Shown here piece by piece: positions 47,728-57,742 of a DNA stretch of 64,000 nt (positions within the stretch are counted from its first letter, which is position 1; the number at the start of each line of letters is the position of its first letter). Source of the DNA: Marinilabiliaceae bacterium JC017 (lineage in GTDB: Bacteria; Bacteroidota; Bacteroidia; Bacteroidales; Marinilabiliaceae). The notes beneath the pieces were generated by a model. The model was not told where the DNA came from. It ran no database searches and saw only the letters and a list, made by a program, of their open reading frames with translations. Position numbers and translations under genes: made by a program. The stretch is taken from positions 1 through 64,000 of the forward strand of contig RHGE01000025.1 in assembly GCA_004296775.1 (NCBI GenBank). The letters are read 5' to 3'.

Positions 47728-48054
47728 TAAAATATGTTAAACGGTTGATTAATTGAAGCACAAAAGAAACAATAACCCCCCGAACAAACAATTGCCCTTA
47801 CTTATATTTAACAAATCTTAAACAATCCGTATTCCAACTGCCACCACACACCCCTTATAATGCTAAAAAATGTGAAATCAACTTTCTCCTGAGACTAGAT
47901 CTCAACAATCTTTAATAAACATAAACAGCATAACTACGATCATATTTCCTTTTTTCAACACAGTAACACTTCAGCCTGCTAGTAGAAAAATAGTATACCA
48001 CAAAAAAAAGGGAAATGGTTACCCATCTCCCTTTTTTAATAACATAAAGTGTAA
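47728..48054. other. Intergenic region between genes E and D
   Basis: No ORF. It contains the terminator of gene E (48004-48037) and the AT-rich upstream region of gene D; no clear promoter box was identified. Confidence 0.6.
48004..48037 (-). terminator. Intrinsic terminator after gene E
   Basis: AAGGGAAATGG pairs with CCATCTCCCTT around a short loop, flanked by A and T runs on both sides (bidirectional shape). It lies about 20 bp beyond the stop of gene E. Confidence 0.75.
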
Positions 48055-51000
48055 CTACGGAACAAACACTTTATGGGACGATTCTGCATTCGCTATTTTA
48101 ACTTTTACTAAATAGGTTTGATTCACTTTAGGTACATTGAATGTAATCTCATTGCTAAACACGCTGTTTCTGGTTAATTCCTTTCCTTCGATGGAATAGA
48201 TCGCGACCTCTGCTTCGGAGGCACCTGCCTCTTCCGGCAACCTAACGGTTATTGCACCTTCATTGCCATATACCACTACATTTGTTGGAGCTGACGAAGC
48301 AGGCAGGCTATCAGCCAGTTTACTCAAGTGCAGCACAAACCGTTGTTCATCAGCAACAGCAGAAGCTTCGAAGGTATATTCCGGAGATTCCCGCAGATTT
48401 ATCCATTGCCCGGTTACCTTATCTTCCAGCCTGACTGAAACCATCGGATCAAAATCTTCTATGTTGATCACCTTTAGCGCATGTTCTCCTGCTGCTTCAG
48501 ATCCGATGCTATGATAGATATTAACCGTTGCTTCACTTTCCAAGGCCGGCAATACATTAATCGCCACAGCAGCCTGCGCCTTCTTCATATACAATTGAGG
48601 GAGCTTTTCACCGGTACTAAACATCTTTTCTGCGTCATTACCTGTCAATGACGCTGCCTCACCATTCGGGTTAAAAGCAATGGCCACATAATCGTAGCCA
48701 TATTGATTACCCAAAGTAAGCTTTATGACATTATCAGGTGCCACCGCAGCACTTTTCAACTGTCCCGAACCATGAGTCCGGGCTGTATTTTTCACTCCCA
48801 ACACCCCAGCACCATCACTCCACACCCAAAATCCCTGCATCGGTGCAATGGTCGACGAGGCCTCGGGATGGGATAGTATGGGATTTTGAATATCATAAAT
48901 GACTACCACATATTCCAACCCTATTTTAGTGCGGTTATAAATAAACTTGCGCACATTGGTAAACTCCCAATGCACACCGGGTACTGTTTGTTCCAACGTT
49001 AAATCCAGGTAAGAGGGATAAGGATTACCCATCAGATGCCAGCCTTGTGGTAATCCGGTCAGAGAATAGTCGCCACTTCTCAGGTCACCTTTTTGGGTAA
49101 CGGTAGTGGGATACCTGAACAGAAGATGATACCCTTTTAACGGTTCATCAAAGGCCATAGTATTATCTGAAATAGGGATCCAATTACCATCATAATACCA
49201 CATACGCATAAAATCAGCATCGGCTGCCTGGTAATCTCCGCTGGTTCCGCCATCAACATCATGCCCGATATACCAAAATCTTAAATTGAGGTAATCCATT
49301 GAAATAGTAGTTGCATTGGCCGGGACAACCAGGTTACTTTCTTCCACCAGAGAAGCCAGGTTATCGATGCTATTCTTTATCACCAGGCTATCATTCAAGC
49401 TCAACTGCCCACCTTGCTGAATGGCAAAATGAGCACCAGGTTGCAATTCCAAAGCCCCAAAAGTTAAGAGCTCTCCATTACTTATCTGTGGCACCCCGCC
49501 TTGAGGGATGATTGCTTTGTTACCGGCCCGTGGTATTTCCGTGCTTCCCCAACTCCAGTTAAGCCCATTCGTACAGCTATTATCAACCGGAGCACTACTC
49601 CACAGATAGGGCACAGAAGAAACAAGATAATTTTCAGCCACCATATATAGATCGGCATGATACAATCCTTTCCAATCTTTCACCTGGTCACCCACCGTTG
49701 CTTCATTAAACTGGTAATAAGCACGCAGATTGGTCTGTGCAGCCGGTATTGTTTCATACATATTTTGCAGGATTTCCGCTTCTGACCTAACCACGTCCCA
49801 TATTCTTAATTCATCCAAACGGCCGATAAACGCATTGTCAGTCGCCACATCCACCAACACACCATCCGCCATTCTAAAATCTGTGGCAGCTACATTAATA
49901 TGATTGGCTGCCACAGCAGTTGTTCCTTTGAGCGCCCCATTCACATATAAGTTTAGTGAAGAAGCATCACCGGTAGCAGCAATATGTACCCACTGATTGG
50001 TATAATTCCATGGCACCGACACTTCTCCTGCTTCGGTCCATAGATTCAACTGGTTATTTTTTAATCCTAATTCAATATTCCCGCTCTGCCCGAAGAATCC
50101 TTTATCGCCGGATGCATTGGCAACAAAAACCCATGCTTCCATAGTAAATTGAGATGTATTGGCAGGTAACACACTACCATTCGTTTCGGCATAACCGCCA
50201 TTAAAGACAAGACAATTTCCCAACAATTCGGTTACCTCCCCGGAAAAGAAATTAATGGCATAATCCTCCACTTCCCCTGTAGCCACATTACCACAGGCGT
50301 CAGTAACATCACCAGGATCATTCGCCAGCTTTATGCGCATATTTACCAAACCAGGTGCTACACTCAAAGGCGGTATGATTGTTACCATACCACTGTAATC
50401 ATTCCCACTCTTCGATAGAACCAAATCCCTATAGCCATCATCGTAAAAGCCATCCTGATCCCAATCGAGCCATGCACGGCAATTAATGGATCCTCCCCCT
50501 GTAAATGCCCAGCCTAAACTTGAAGCCGTTACCTCCAGGTCAAACGAACTACTCAGATCTAGTTCCGGCGCCAAATCAAAAAATGAGGAATAAGCCGAGA
50601 CACCGGTGGAATTATCCAATGAACTACCGGGTATTCTGACACGGGAAATATGACCATTGTTGAAATCATTAGATTGAGCCGGACAACTGACCGTTATGAA
50701 ACCACTAAAGGTTTGACTGCTGACGCCATTTACATTGGTAGCTTTCAGTGTTACATCATAAAAACCCTGGTTATGGAAGATGATTTCCGGGTTTTGAGTA
50801 TTCTTTGAGGAGGGAGCAACAAAATCCCAATCTACTCCTTCAACGCCACTCACCGACCACTCGAAGCTGTTGGGGACTTCTGTAGACAAATCAAATAACT
50901 GAACCTGATCTTCTTCAAAAACAATACGGCGGCTGGCATCTATATTCACACCAGGTAAGGCCCCGGGAGTTATATTTACCCCATTAATCACCACGTCTTC

Positions 51001-51495
51001 TATATAAATATCCAGTCCTCCCCTGGAAGAATACTTGAAACACACCAGGAATTGATTTGGATTCCATCCATCTAATACAAAAGAGGCAAACCTCCAATTA
51101 TCGCATGCCTCACTGGTCAGGACAGGTACCTGCTCTCCTTGCAAAGATGACCAATAGTAATCCTCTGCCACTATCACTTCCAGCTTATCAGCGGAACCAT
51201 AGGTGGGCTTTGGATTTTTATATCTGAACGAGATAATAACCTGGTCATAATCGGTTACCAACTCATTTATAACAGGCGTACAATAAAATCCCTGACTTTT
51301 TAATTTCAAAGCATCATCCGCTACTTCAACTGCACTATTATTGTTATTTGAAAACGTCCACCCCAGAGACACCAGATCAGCTCTTTTTTTTCCATCAAAA
51401 TTCTCCTGAAGAAAGGTGGTTGTTTGTGACAATACATCCTGCACTGGTGCCAGACATGCAATAAACACAAGGATTCGTACTAAATATCGTTTCAT
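48055..51495 (-). CDS. T9SS-secreted protein E: anchor-J, PKD, GEVED, LamG
   Basis: A 1146-aa protein using the ATG at 51495. A TTG six codons upstream is possible but rejected, because the paralogue F starts at the equivalent Met and has the same length. Signal peptide to about residue 24 (VLSQ). In order: choice-of-anchor-J-like (about 27-175), PKD-like (about 185-270; VQLFDLS, GFYDVTLKATNVNG), GEVED (about 271-425; WLDWDQDGFYDDG, GEVEDYAINF), LamG (about 430-610; FTMEAWVFV, IAATGDASSLNLYVNG, IGRLDELRIWD), the shared block (about 625-1060; RFWYIGHDVDGGTSG, IAPMQGFWVWSDG) and a T9SS sorting domain (EVAIYSIEGKEL...HKVFVP). A secreted surface protein with probable carbohydrate- or protein-binding modules; ligand unknown. 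Confidence 0.87.
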   Translation of the reverse strand: MKRYLVRILVFIACLAPVQDVLSQTTTFLQENFDGKKRADLVSLGWTFSNNNNSAVEVADDALKLKSQGFYCTPVINELVTDYDQVIISFRYKNPKPTYGSADKLEVIVAEDYYWSSLQGEQVPVLTSEACDNWRFASFVLDGWNPNQFLVCFKYSSRGGLDIYIEDVVINGVNITPGALPGVNIDASRRIVFEEDQVQLFDLSTEVPNSFEWSVSGVEGVDWDFVAPSSKNTQNPEIIFHNQGFYDVTLKATNVNGVSSQTFSGFITVSCPAQSNDFNNGHISRVRIPGSSLDNSTGVSAYSSFFDLAPELDLSSSFDLEVTASSLGWAFTGGGSINCRAWLDWDQDGFYDDGYRDLVLSKSGNDYSGMVTIIPPLSVAPGLVNMRIKLANDPGDVTDACGNVATGEVEDYAINFFSGEVTELLGNCLVFNGGYAETNGSVLPANTSQFTMEAWVFVANASGDKGFFGQSGNIELGLKNNQLNLWTEAGEVSVPWNYTNQWVHIAATGDASSLNLYVNGALKGTTAVAANHINVAATDFRMADGVLVDVATDNAFIGRLDELRIWDVVRSEAEILQNMYETIPAAQTNLRAYYQFNEATVGDQVKDWKGLYHADLYMVAENYLVSSVPYLWSSAPVDNSCTNGLNWSWGSTEIPRAGNKAIIPQGGVPQISNGELLTFGALELQPGAHFAIQQGGQLSLNDSLVIKNSIDNLASLVEESNLVVPANATTISMDYLNLRFWYIGHDVDGGTSGDYQAADADFMRMWYYDGNWIPISDNTMAFDEPLKGYHLLFRYPTTVTQKGDLRSGDYSLTGLPQGWHLMGNPYPSYLDLTLEQTVPGVHWEFTNVRKFIYNRTKIGLEYVVVIYDIQNPILSHPEASSTIAPMQGFWVWSDGAGVLGVKNTARTHGSGQLKSAAVAPDNVIKLTLGNQYGYDYVAIAFNPNGEAASLTGNDAEKMFSTGEKLPQLYMKKAQAAVAINVLPALESEATVNIYHSIGSEAAGEHALKVINIEDFDPMVSVRLEDKVTGQWINLRESPEYTFEASAVADEQRFVLHLSKLADSLPASSAPTNVVVYGNEGAITVRLPEEAGASEAEVAIYSIEGKELTRNSVFSNEITFNVPKVNQTYLVKVKIANAESSHKVFVP

Positions 51496-52345
51496 CGGTT
51501 TAAATTTAGACAAGAGACTTATAGATAAGAGATAATAGACTTATGAACACAGAGACACAAAAGTTCTGAGTTTCTTCAATCATCGTCCTATGTGTTAATT
51601 GAATTTGCATGGACGTTTCACATATTAGCTTTTGGTTAGTTCCCCATTGAAATCAAATATTTCGCCTCAAATACATTTCCCTTATTCAACTTCATCTAAA
51701 AATACACAACGCATTACAAGGAGGATATATGAATTACGACATACATTCTCCTATCGAAAACACATTAAAGAAATACCCTTACCACTACTACCTATTGAAG
51801 GAATGAAAGGAACGACAATCGTTTTTCCCCAATACTCGCTAAACAATTTTCCTATATCAAATCCCACTCCTGCGTTCCAATACTTAATACTCTATAAAAA
51901 AGTTACATACTCGATCGTTTTTTTTACTAATTCGAATAACGACCAGGACTTTTTTATCTCCTGTTCCCCAATATTCATAACCACTTCCATTCTGATTAAC
52001 CTAACGGAGTAGTGATAAGGATATCTACTTTTTTAGACCTCAGCATTAAAATCAAGTCAGAATGTCAATCCCCATATACCTGAAATTTTAACACACCCAA
52101 AAGTAATGGCTTACACCCATACACTTATATTACTATTGTGGCATTTAATAACACAATGGTAGCAACAATAAAACCGTTGTTGCAGGATTATAATTTTGTT
52201 GCACCTATGTGATTTTCAGACAGGATTAACAAGATTTACATGATAGAGGACTGATGTTTTATTCTGGCCAATTGTTAGGTAAAGCACAAATCATCCTTAA
52301 CCAGGAAACATGAGGTGTAAACTGGAAAGGAGATGCTTTTTTATA

Positions 52346-52425
52346 CCACCTCACCCCAACCCTCTCCTTCAAGGCGAGGGAGTCTGCAAATCTGATGTTT
52401 CTGTTCGTAGTGATTGAGTGTAGTG
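52346..52425. repeat. Dispersed intergenic repeat, related to 21311-21390
   Basis: Both read ACCCCArCCCTCTCC, GGAGTCTGCAAA, a GATGTTT stretch and a TGATTrxG end, with scattered differences. Confidence 0.5.
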
Positions 52426-52561
52426 AAAACTTGTTATATGCTAGGTAATATAATCGAGACCAACTTGCTCCAATTCACTTATCACGCCATAGAAGTCTAA
52501 ACCTTCATTTATCCCCAAACTATCTTACCAGCCTATAAAGACTTAACGAATTATTACCTTC

Positions 52562-52595
52562 AAAAAAAGGGAGAAGTTCAAACTTCCCCCTTTTT
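52562..52595 (-). terminator. Intrinsic terminator after gene F
   Basis: AAAGGGAGAAGTT pairs with AACTTCCCCCTTT around a CA loop (one bulge), flanked by A and T runs. Same position relative to the stop codon as the terminator of gene E. Confidence 0.75.
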
Positions 52596-52614
52596 CAACC
52601 CTAAAAAATAACAA

Positions 52615-55600
52615 TCATGGAACAAACACTTTATGGGACAATTCTTCATTCGCACACTTCACTTTCACTAAATAAGTTTGATTCACCACAGGTACATTAA
52701 ACGTAAACTCATTGCTGAACACGTTACTTCTGGTTAATTCCTTTCCTTCGATGGAACAGATCGCCACCTCTGCTTCAGAGACACCTGCCTCATCCGGCAA
52801 CCTGACCGTTATTGTGCCATCATGACCATACACCACTACCTTTGTCGGAGCTGACTCTGATGGCAGGTTATTGGCCAGCTTACTCAGGTGCAATACAAAC
52901 CGTTGCTCTTCTGGCACTGCCGAAGTTTCAAAGGTATACTCCGGTAATTCCCGCAGGTTAATCCATCGCCCGGTCACCTTATCTTCCAGCCTGACTGAAA
53001 CCATGGGATCGAAATCCACCATATTGATCACCTTCAAGATATGTTCCCCTTCGCCCTCAGCACCAATACGGTGATAAAGGTTAACCAACGATTCACTTTC
53101 CAAGGCTGGCAATACATTAATCGTCACAGAAGCTTGCGCCTTTTTCGTATATAATTGAGGCAACTTATCTCCAGTGCTAAACATCTTTTCTGCATCATTA
53201 CCCGTCATCATTTCCGACTCTCCGTTGGGATTAAAAGCGATGGCCGCATAATCGTAGCCATGCTGATTACCCAAGGTGAGCTTGAGGACATTATCAGGGG
53301 CCACGGCGGCCCTTTTCAACTGACCTGTGGCGTGTATCCGTGCACTGTTTTTAACACCCAACACACCAGCTCCATCACTCCACACCCAAAATCCCTGCAT
53401 GGGTGCAATGGAAGCGGGTGCCTCGGGATGAGATAACAACGGATTTTGTATATCGTAGATGATCACTATGTATTCCGAACCCATTTTTGTGCGGTTATAG
53501 ATGAACTTATGCACATTGGTAAACTCCCAGTGAACACCCGGTTCGGTTTCCTCCAGCGTCAAATCCAGGTATGAAGGATAAGGGTTACCCATCAGGTGCC
53601 AACCTTCAGCAATGCCCGACATAGCATAGTCACCGCTTCGGAGGGTTCCGTTTTGGGTGACCGTGGTGGGATACCTGAACAGAAGATGATACCCTTTCAT
53701 GGGCTCATTAAAGGCAGTGGAATTATCTGTTATTTGAATCCAGGCATTGTCATAATACCACATCCGCATAAAGTCGGGGTTAGCCGCCTGAAAATCGCCA
53801 CTGGTAGCACCATCCACATTATGACCGATATACCAAAACCTCAAATCAGGATAGGCCATTGAGATGGTGGTAGCATTAGCCCCGACAGCCAGGTTTCCTG
53901 ATTCCACCAAAGAAGCCGGATTATCGGTACTATTCCGGATCACCAGGCTATCGTTCAAACTTAACTGTCCGCCGGATTGAATGGTAAATTGAGCACCGGG
54001 CTGTAACTCCAGCGAACCAAACGTCAAATTCTCTCCACTGCCAATTTGAGGTGTACCACCTTGAGGAATAATCGCCTTACTTCCTGAACGGGGTATTTCA
54101 TTACCACCCCAACTCCAGTTGAGTTCATTGGCACAACTATTATCAACCGGATTACTACTCCACTGGTAAGGCACCGATGAAACAAGGTAGTTTTCGGCCA
54201 CCATATATATATCGGCATGCTTTGATCCTTCCCAATCCTTGATTTGATCACCAACAGCGGCTTCATTAAACTGGTAATAGGCCACCAGGTTAGCCTGGGC
54301 AGCAGGTACGGTTTCATACATATATTGCTGAATTTCACTTTCAGATCTATCCACCTCCCATATTCTCAATTCATCTAACCGACCAATAAATGCAGCATCG
54401 GTGGCCACATCAACCAACACGCCATCTGCCATCCGGAAATTAGTTGCTGCACTCTGAATATGATTGGCAGCCACGGCTGTGGTTCCTTTCAGGGCGCCAT
54501 TCACATATAGGTTTAATGAAGAAGCATCACCAGTAGCTGCAATATGTATCCATTGGTTGGTGTAATCCCATGGTACATACAACTCCCCTGCTTCGGTCCA
54601 CAGATTCAACTGGCTATTTTTTAATCCCACTTCAATGTTACCATTCTGCCCGAAAAATCCTCTCTCACCGGACACCTCAGCCACAAAAACCCACGCTTCC
54701 ATGGTGAATTGAGATGTATTAACCGGTAAGATTTCACTGCTCGTTTCGGTATATCCCCCATTAAAAACCATGCAGTTACCTAACAACTGACTTACTTCAC
54801 CAGAGTAAAAATTGATCGCATAATCCTCTACCTCCCCGTAATTCACATTTCCACAGGCATCGGCCACATCAGCTGGATCATTGGCCAACTTTATCCGCAT
54901 GTTGACTACCCCTGGCACTGCACCTACCGGGGGCGTAACGGTCACTGTACCTTTATAATCATTTCCAATTTTAGAAAGAACCAGATCACTATACCCGTCA
55001 TCATAGAAGCCATCCTGATCCCAGTCGAGCCAGGTCCGACAGTTAATGGAACCGGTTTCTGTAAACGGATCACCTAAACTGGTGGCTGTCACCTCCAGAT
55101 CAAATGAACTACTCAAATCCAGCTCCGGGGCTAAATCAAAGAAAGAGGCATAAGCAGAAACTCCGGTTGAGTTATCCAAGGTACTGCCTATTATTTTTAC
55201 CCTTGAAAGATGCCCCTCATTAAAATCATTCGATTGAGCAGGACAACTGACGGAAATGAAACTGGAAAAAGTTTCACTACTGGTTCCATTTACATTGGTA
55301 GCTTCCAGCGTCACATCATAAAATCCCTGGTTATGAAAGAGAATCTCGGGATTTTGAGTGCTATTTGATGAAGGGGCCACAAACTCCCAATCTACTCCTT
55401 CAGTCCCACTAATGGACCAATCAAAGCTAGTAGGTGCTTCTGTGGAAAGATCAAATAACTGCACCTCATCCTCTTCATTCACCAGGCGGCTACTGGCATC
55501 AATATGTATCCCCGGCAAAGCTCCCGGCGAAATATTAATCCCTTTAATCAACACATCTTCAATATAGACATTCAGCCCTGCCCGATCGATCACCCTGAAA

Positions 55601-56055
55601 CAGACCAAAAACTGGTCAGGATTCCAATTACTCAATGTATAGGAAGCAAACTGCCAATTATCGGAATATTCACTTACCAATATGGTATCCTTTTCCCCTA
55701 ATAGTGCTGAACTCTCATAATCTTCAGCCACGATTATTTCCAGCTTATCGGCCGAACCGCCTGTTGGCTTGGGATTCTTATATCTAAAAGAGATAACAAC
55801 CTGATCATAATCAGCTACTGTTTCCAGAATTACAGGCGCACAATAAAAACCATCTTTCTTAATTTTCAGGGCATCATCCGCTACCTCAATGGCACTGTTA
55901 TTATTCTTTGAAAACTGCCAACCTTGGGATACCAATTCCACTCTGCTCTTACCATCAAAATTCTCCTGGAGAAAAGTGGTTGTTTGTCCCTGGATACTTT
56001 GAACTAACGATAAGAATATCACAAAAGTTAAAAGTTGAAAAAAATATCGTTTCAT
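52615..56055 (-). CDS. T9SS-secreted protein F, tandem paralogue of E
   Basis: A 1146-aa protein, the same length and domain order as E: signal peptide (ending IQGQ), anchor-J-like, PKD-like, GEVED (TWLDWDQDGFYDDG), LamG (RGFFGQNGNIEVG), shared C-terminal block (RFWYIGHNVDGATSG, IAPMQGFWVWSDG) and T9SS sorting domain (HKVFVP). Over the LamG region I compared by eye, about 84 percent of residues match E. Differences cluster near loop regions such as YTETSSEILPVN against YAETNGSVLPAN. Same strand, about 1.1 kb upstream of E, so a tandem duplication. Function unknown beyond surface display or secretion. Confidence 0.87.
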   Translation of the reverse strand: MKRYFFQLLTFVIFLSLVQSIQGQTTTFLQENFDGKSRVELVSQGWQFSKNNNSAIEVADDALKIKKDGFYCAPVILETVADYDQVVISFRYKNPKPTGGSADKLEIIVAEDYESSALLGEKDTILVSEYSDNWQFASYTLSNWNPDQFLVCFRVIDRAGLNVYIEDVLIKGINISPGALPGIHIDASSRLVNEEDEVQLFDLSTEAPTSFDWSISGTEGVDWEFVAPSSNSTQNPEILFHNQGFYDVTLEATNVNGTSSETFSSFISVSCPAQSNDFNEGHLSRVKIIGSTLDNSTGVSAYASFFDLAPELDLSSSFDLEVTATSLGDPFTETGSINCRTWLDWDQDGFYDDGYSDLVLSKIGNDYKGTVTVTPPVGAVPGVVNMRIKLANDPADVADACGNVNYGEVEDYAINFYSGEVSQLLGNCMVFNGGYTETSSEILPVNTSQFTMEAWVFVAEVSGERGFFGQNGNIEVGLKNSQLNLWTEAGELYVPWDYTNQWIHIAATGDASSLNLYVNGALKGTTAVAANHIQSAATNFRMADGVLVDVATDAAFIGRLDELRIWEVDRSESEIQQYMYETVPAAQANLVAYYQFNEAAVGDQIKDWEGSKHADIYMVAENYLVSSVPYQWSSNPVDNSCANELNWSWGGNEIPRSGSKAIIPQGGTPQIGSGENLTFGSLELQPGAQFTIQSGGQLSLNDSLVIRNSTDNPASLVESGNLAVGANATTISMAYPDLRFWYIGHNVDGATSGDFQAANPDFMRMWYYDNAWIQITDNSTAFNEPMKGYHLLFRYPTTVTQNGTLRSGDYAMSGIAEGWHLMGNPYPSYLDLTLEETEPGVHWEFTNVHKFIYNRTKMGSEYIVIIYDIQNPLLSHPEAPASIAPMQGFWVWSDGAGVLGVKNSARIHATGQLKRAAVAPDNVLKLTLGNQHGYDYAAIAFNPNGESEMMTGNDAEKMFSTGDKLPQLYTKKAQASVTINVLPALESESLVNLYHRIGAEGEGEHILKVINMVDFDPMVSVRLEDKVTGRWINLRELPEYTFETSAVPEEQRFVLHLSKLANNLPSESAPTKVVVYGHDGTITVRLPDEAGVSEAEVAICSIEGKELTRSNVFSNEFTFNVPVVNQTYLVKVKCANEELSHKVFVP

Positions 56056-56144
56056 GGGAAGATGGATTATTGTTAGAATTTCTTTTCAACGCGCATAAAT
56101 CATCACAGATTAACCTATTCTGATTTCCAAATAACCTTTTCTTA

Positions 56145-56441
56145 CTAAGGAAAAAACCAATCAGCAACACAACAAGGCGTAACAACCATTTCGGTTCTCC
56201 CTGCACAAAATAAAATCGGAAAAATATGGAATGGCTTGTTAAGAATGTATTCAGGTAGTTGCTGAGGGGGTAATAACTCCCGGTAGATACTATCAAAAAC
56301 CGGATGAATAAAAGCAGGCTTAACTATCTCAATCCCGGCCAACAGGTTATTAACCCATTCTCTGGATACACCACACTTAAACGCTCCGATTATGTATAAA
56401 ACTGCTTTAAAAAGCAATTGACTTTTACCCCGCATCTCCAT
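56145..56441 (-). CDS. Doubtful small hypothetical protein, possibly broken
   Basis: A 98-codon frame starting MEMRGKSQLLFKAVLYIIG. I recognise no family. In a second frame the DNA continues as LRLVVLLIGFFLSKKRLFG, which looks like a membrane segment, so an older gene may have been frameshifted. It lies immediately upstream of gene F on the same strand. It may be spurious. Confidence 0.2.
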   Translation of the reverse strand: MEMRGKSQLLFKAVLYIIGAFKCGVSREWVNNLLAGIEIVKPAFIHPVFDSIYRELLPPQQLPEYILNKPFHIFPILFCAGRTEMVVTPCCVADWFFP

Positions 56442-56914
56442 ATACCTATAAATTAAAAATGATTCCCACGTTCTATTACCTAAATACTTATCCCAACGTT
56501 ACATACATCCCCTTTCTTTTGACCAGTTCGAAATTTTAATCCATAAATCCCACATATTGATATATCAACATATTCACAACATAACCAATACCCTGAATTC
56601 AATTACATGAGATAAATAACCTTTTTCAATAACCTGAGAAGAGTTTTAATCCCTGCTATTCCAGGTTGAAGTAGCCTGAAAAACACACCAGAAACTAAAA
56701 GATGGAATTAGGCCAACCAAAGCAACGTAATGGATAACCTAACCTGGACAAGCCAGAAAAGTAAAAAGTATCAAGATGATTTACTGCTCGCCAAAATATT
56801 TTGCCAATAAATACACCAATATCACCCGTAAGACACTATGTTTTTTCATGAGAATCCTGAAAAAAAGCCTCTTCGAGGGATGTTGCCTTTAGCTGTTTGT
56901 TTTGACAAGACAAG

Positions 56915-57028
56915 AGATCGTTAGATAATAGACACTAGACCTACTTATATCAAGTTCATTGGTAATCTCATAACACCTTGAATTATGAAATGATTCTCAT
57001 ACAATTACTAATGCTTGACGAACTATTA
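56915..57028. repeat. Dispersed repeat family R1, copy 3 (diverged)
   Basis: Shares AGATCGTTAGATAATAGAC, the ATCAAGTTCATT stretch and the end GACGAACTATTAAC with the other R1 copies. No MITE-like insertion is present. Confidence 0.55.
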
Positions 57029-57045
57029 ACAGATTAGACAACAAT

Positions 57046-57086
57046 CAATTTGAACAACATGTTGGAAAAAGTTGCTTCCTAAGTGC
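57046..57086. repeat. 41-bp repeat, inverted copy of 21389-21429
   Basis: CAATTTGAACAACATGTTGG, then AAAAAGTTGCTTCCTAAGTGC; the reverse complement of 21389-21429 differs at 2 of 41 positions. Confidence 0.75.
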
Positions 57087-57106
57087 CTAAGAAGGCGTTT
57101 AGGCAT

Positions 57107-57637
57107 CCTGACATTCGATTATGGAAAAATGAGAGACGAATATGAGACCCTGAGATGTAATTTAGGCAAGTAAAGACGCAATTATGACAGTCGAAGATAC
57201 GATCTAGATAACCTGAGATTGCTTCCAGGCATCCTGACTTTCGATTATGGAATCCTGAGATGCGATTATGGGAACCTAAGATGTAATTATGGCAGGTGAA
57301 GACGCAATTATGACAGTCGAAGATACGATCTAGATAACCCGAGATTGCTTCCGGGCATCCTGACTTTCAATTATGGAATCCTGAGATGCGATTATGGGAA
57401 CCTAAGATGTATTTATGACAGGTGAAGACGCAATTATGGCAGTCGAAGATACGATCTAGATAACCTGAGATTGCTTCCAGGCATCCTGACTTTCAATTAT
57501 GGAATCCTAAGATGCGATTATGAGAACCTAAGATGTAATTATGACAGGTGAAGACGCAATTATGGCAGTCGAAGATACGATCTAGATAACCTGAGATTGC
57601 TTCCAGGCATCCTGACTTTCGGCTATGGGAATCTGAG
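57107..57637. repeat. Higher-order tandem repeat: 126-bp units made of six 21-bp monomers
   Basis: Units start at 57107, 57233, 57359 and 57485, with a partial unit from 57611. Within each 126-bp unit six related 21-bp monomers can be read: CCTGACTTTCGATTATGGAA-, CCTGAGATGCGATTATGGGA-, CCTAAGATGTAATTATGGCA-, GTGAAGACGCAATTATGACA-, TCGAAGATACGATCTAGATA- and CCTGAGATTGCTTCCAGGCA-type. The second to fourth units are nearly identical; the first is diverged. Both periods are multiples of three, and the minus strand reads as heptapeptides such as GSHNRIL, but stops interrupt most units. Confidence 0.88.
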
Positions 57638-57742
57638 TGTTCCTCCGGAAATCTTCTGGCCGAAATATGACTCACAAACAGTTAAGCCAGGCAATCTACG
57701 AATAGATTGTCAGACTTTTAGTTGTAATCATATCACTAAAAT

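Larger units (their letters stand above)
51496..52614. other. Intergenic region between genes F and E
   Basis: About 1.1 kb without a convincing gene; a plus-strand frame at 51632-52012 has no recognisable features. It includes a dispersed repeat (52346-52425, similar to 21311-21390), a partial R1-like end (GACTTAACGAATTATTAC near 52534) and the terminator of gene F. Confidence 0.55.

Noticed and set aside
51632-52012. 126-codon plus-strand frame between F and E
   Set aside because: No family-like motif, no ribosome-binding site, low-complexity Ser/Ile/Thr/Asn composition expected from AT-rich non-coding DNA.
10548-56055. Many open frames opposite or within the giant genes (for example 13266-13820, 22404-22823, 25491-26027)
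   Set aside because: They are antisense or shifted shadows of long coding regions with clear domains; none has a recognisable family.
10548-56055. T9SS machinery genes in the island
   Set aside because: Only cargo-type proteins with sorting tails are visible; no Por/Spr secretion components were recognised.
57107-57637. Possible CRISPR array or repeat protein gene
   Set aside because: Monomers are contiguous without unique spacers, and frames on the minus strand are cut by stops in most units.
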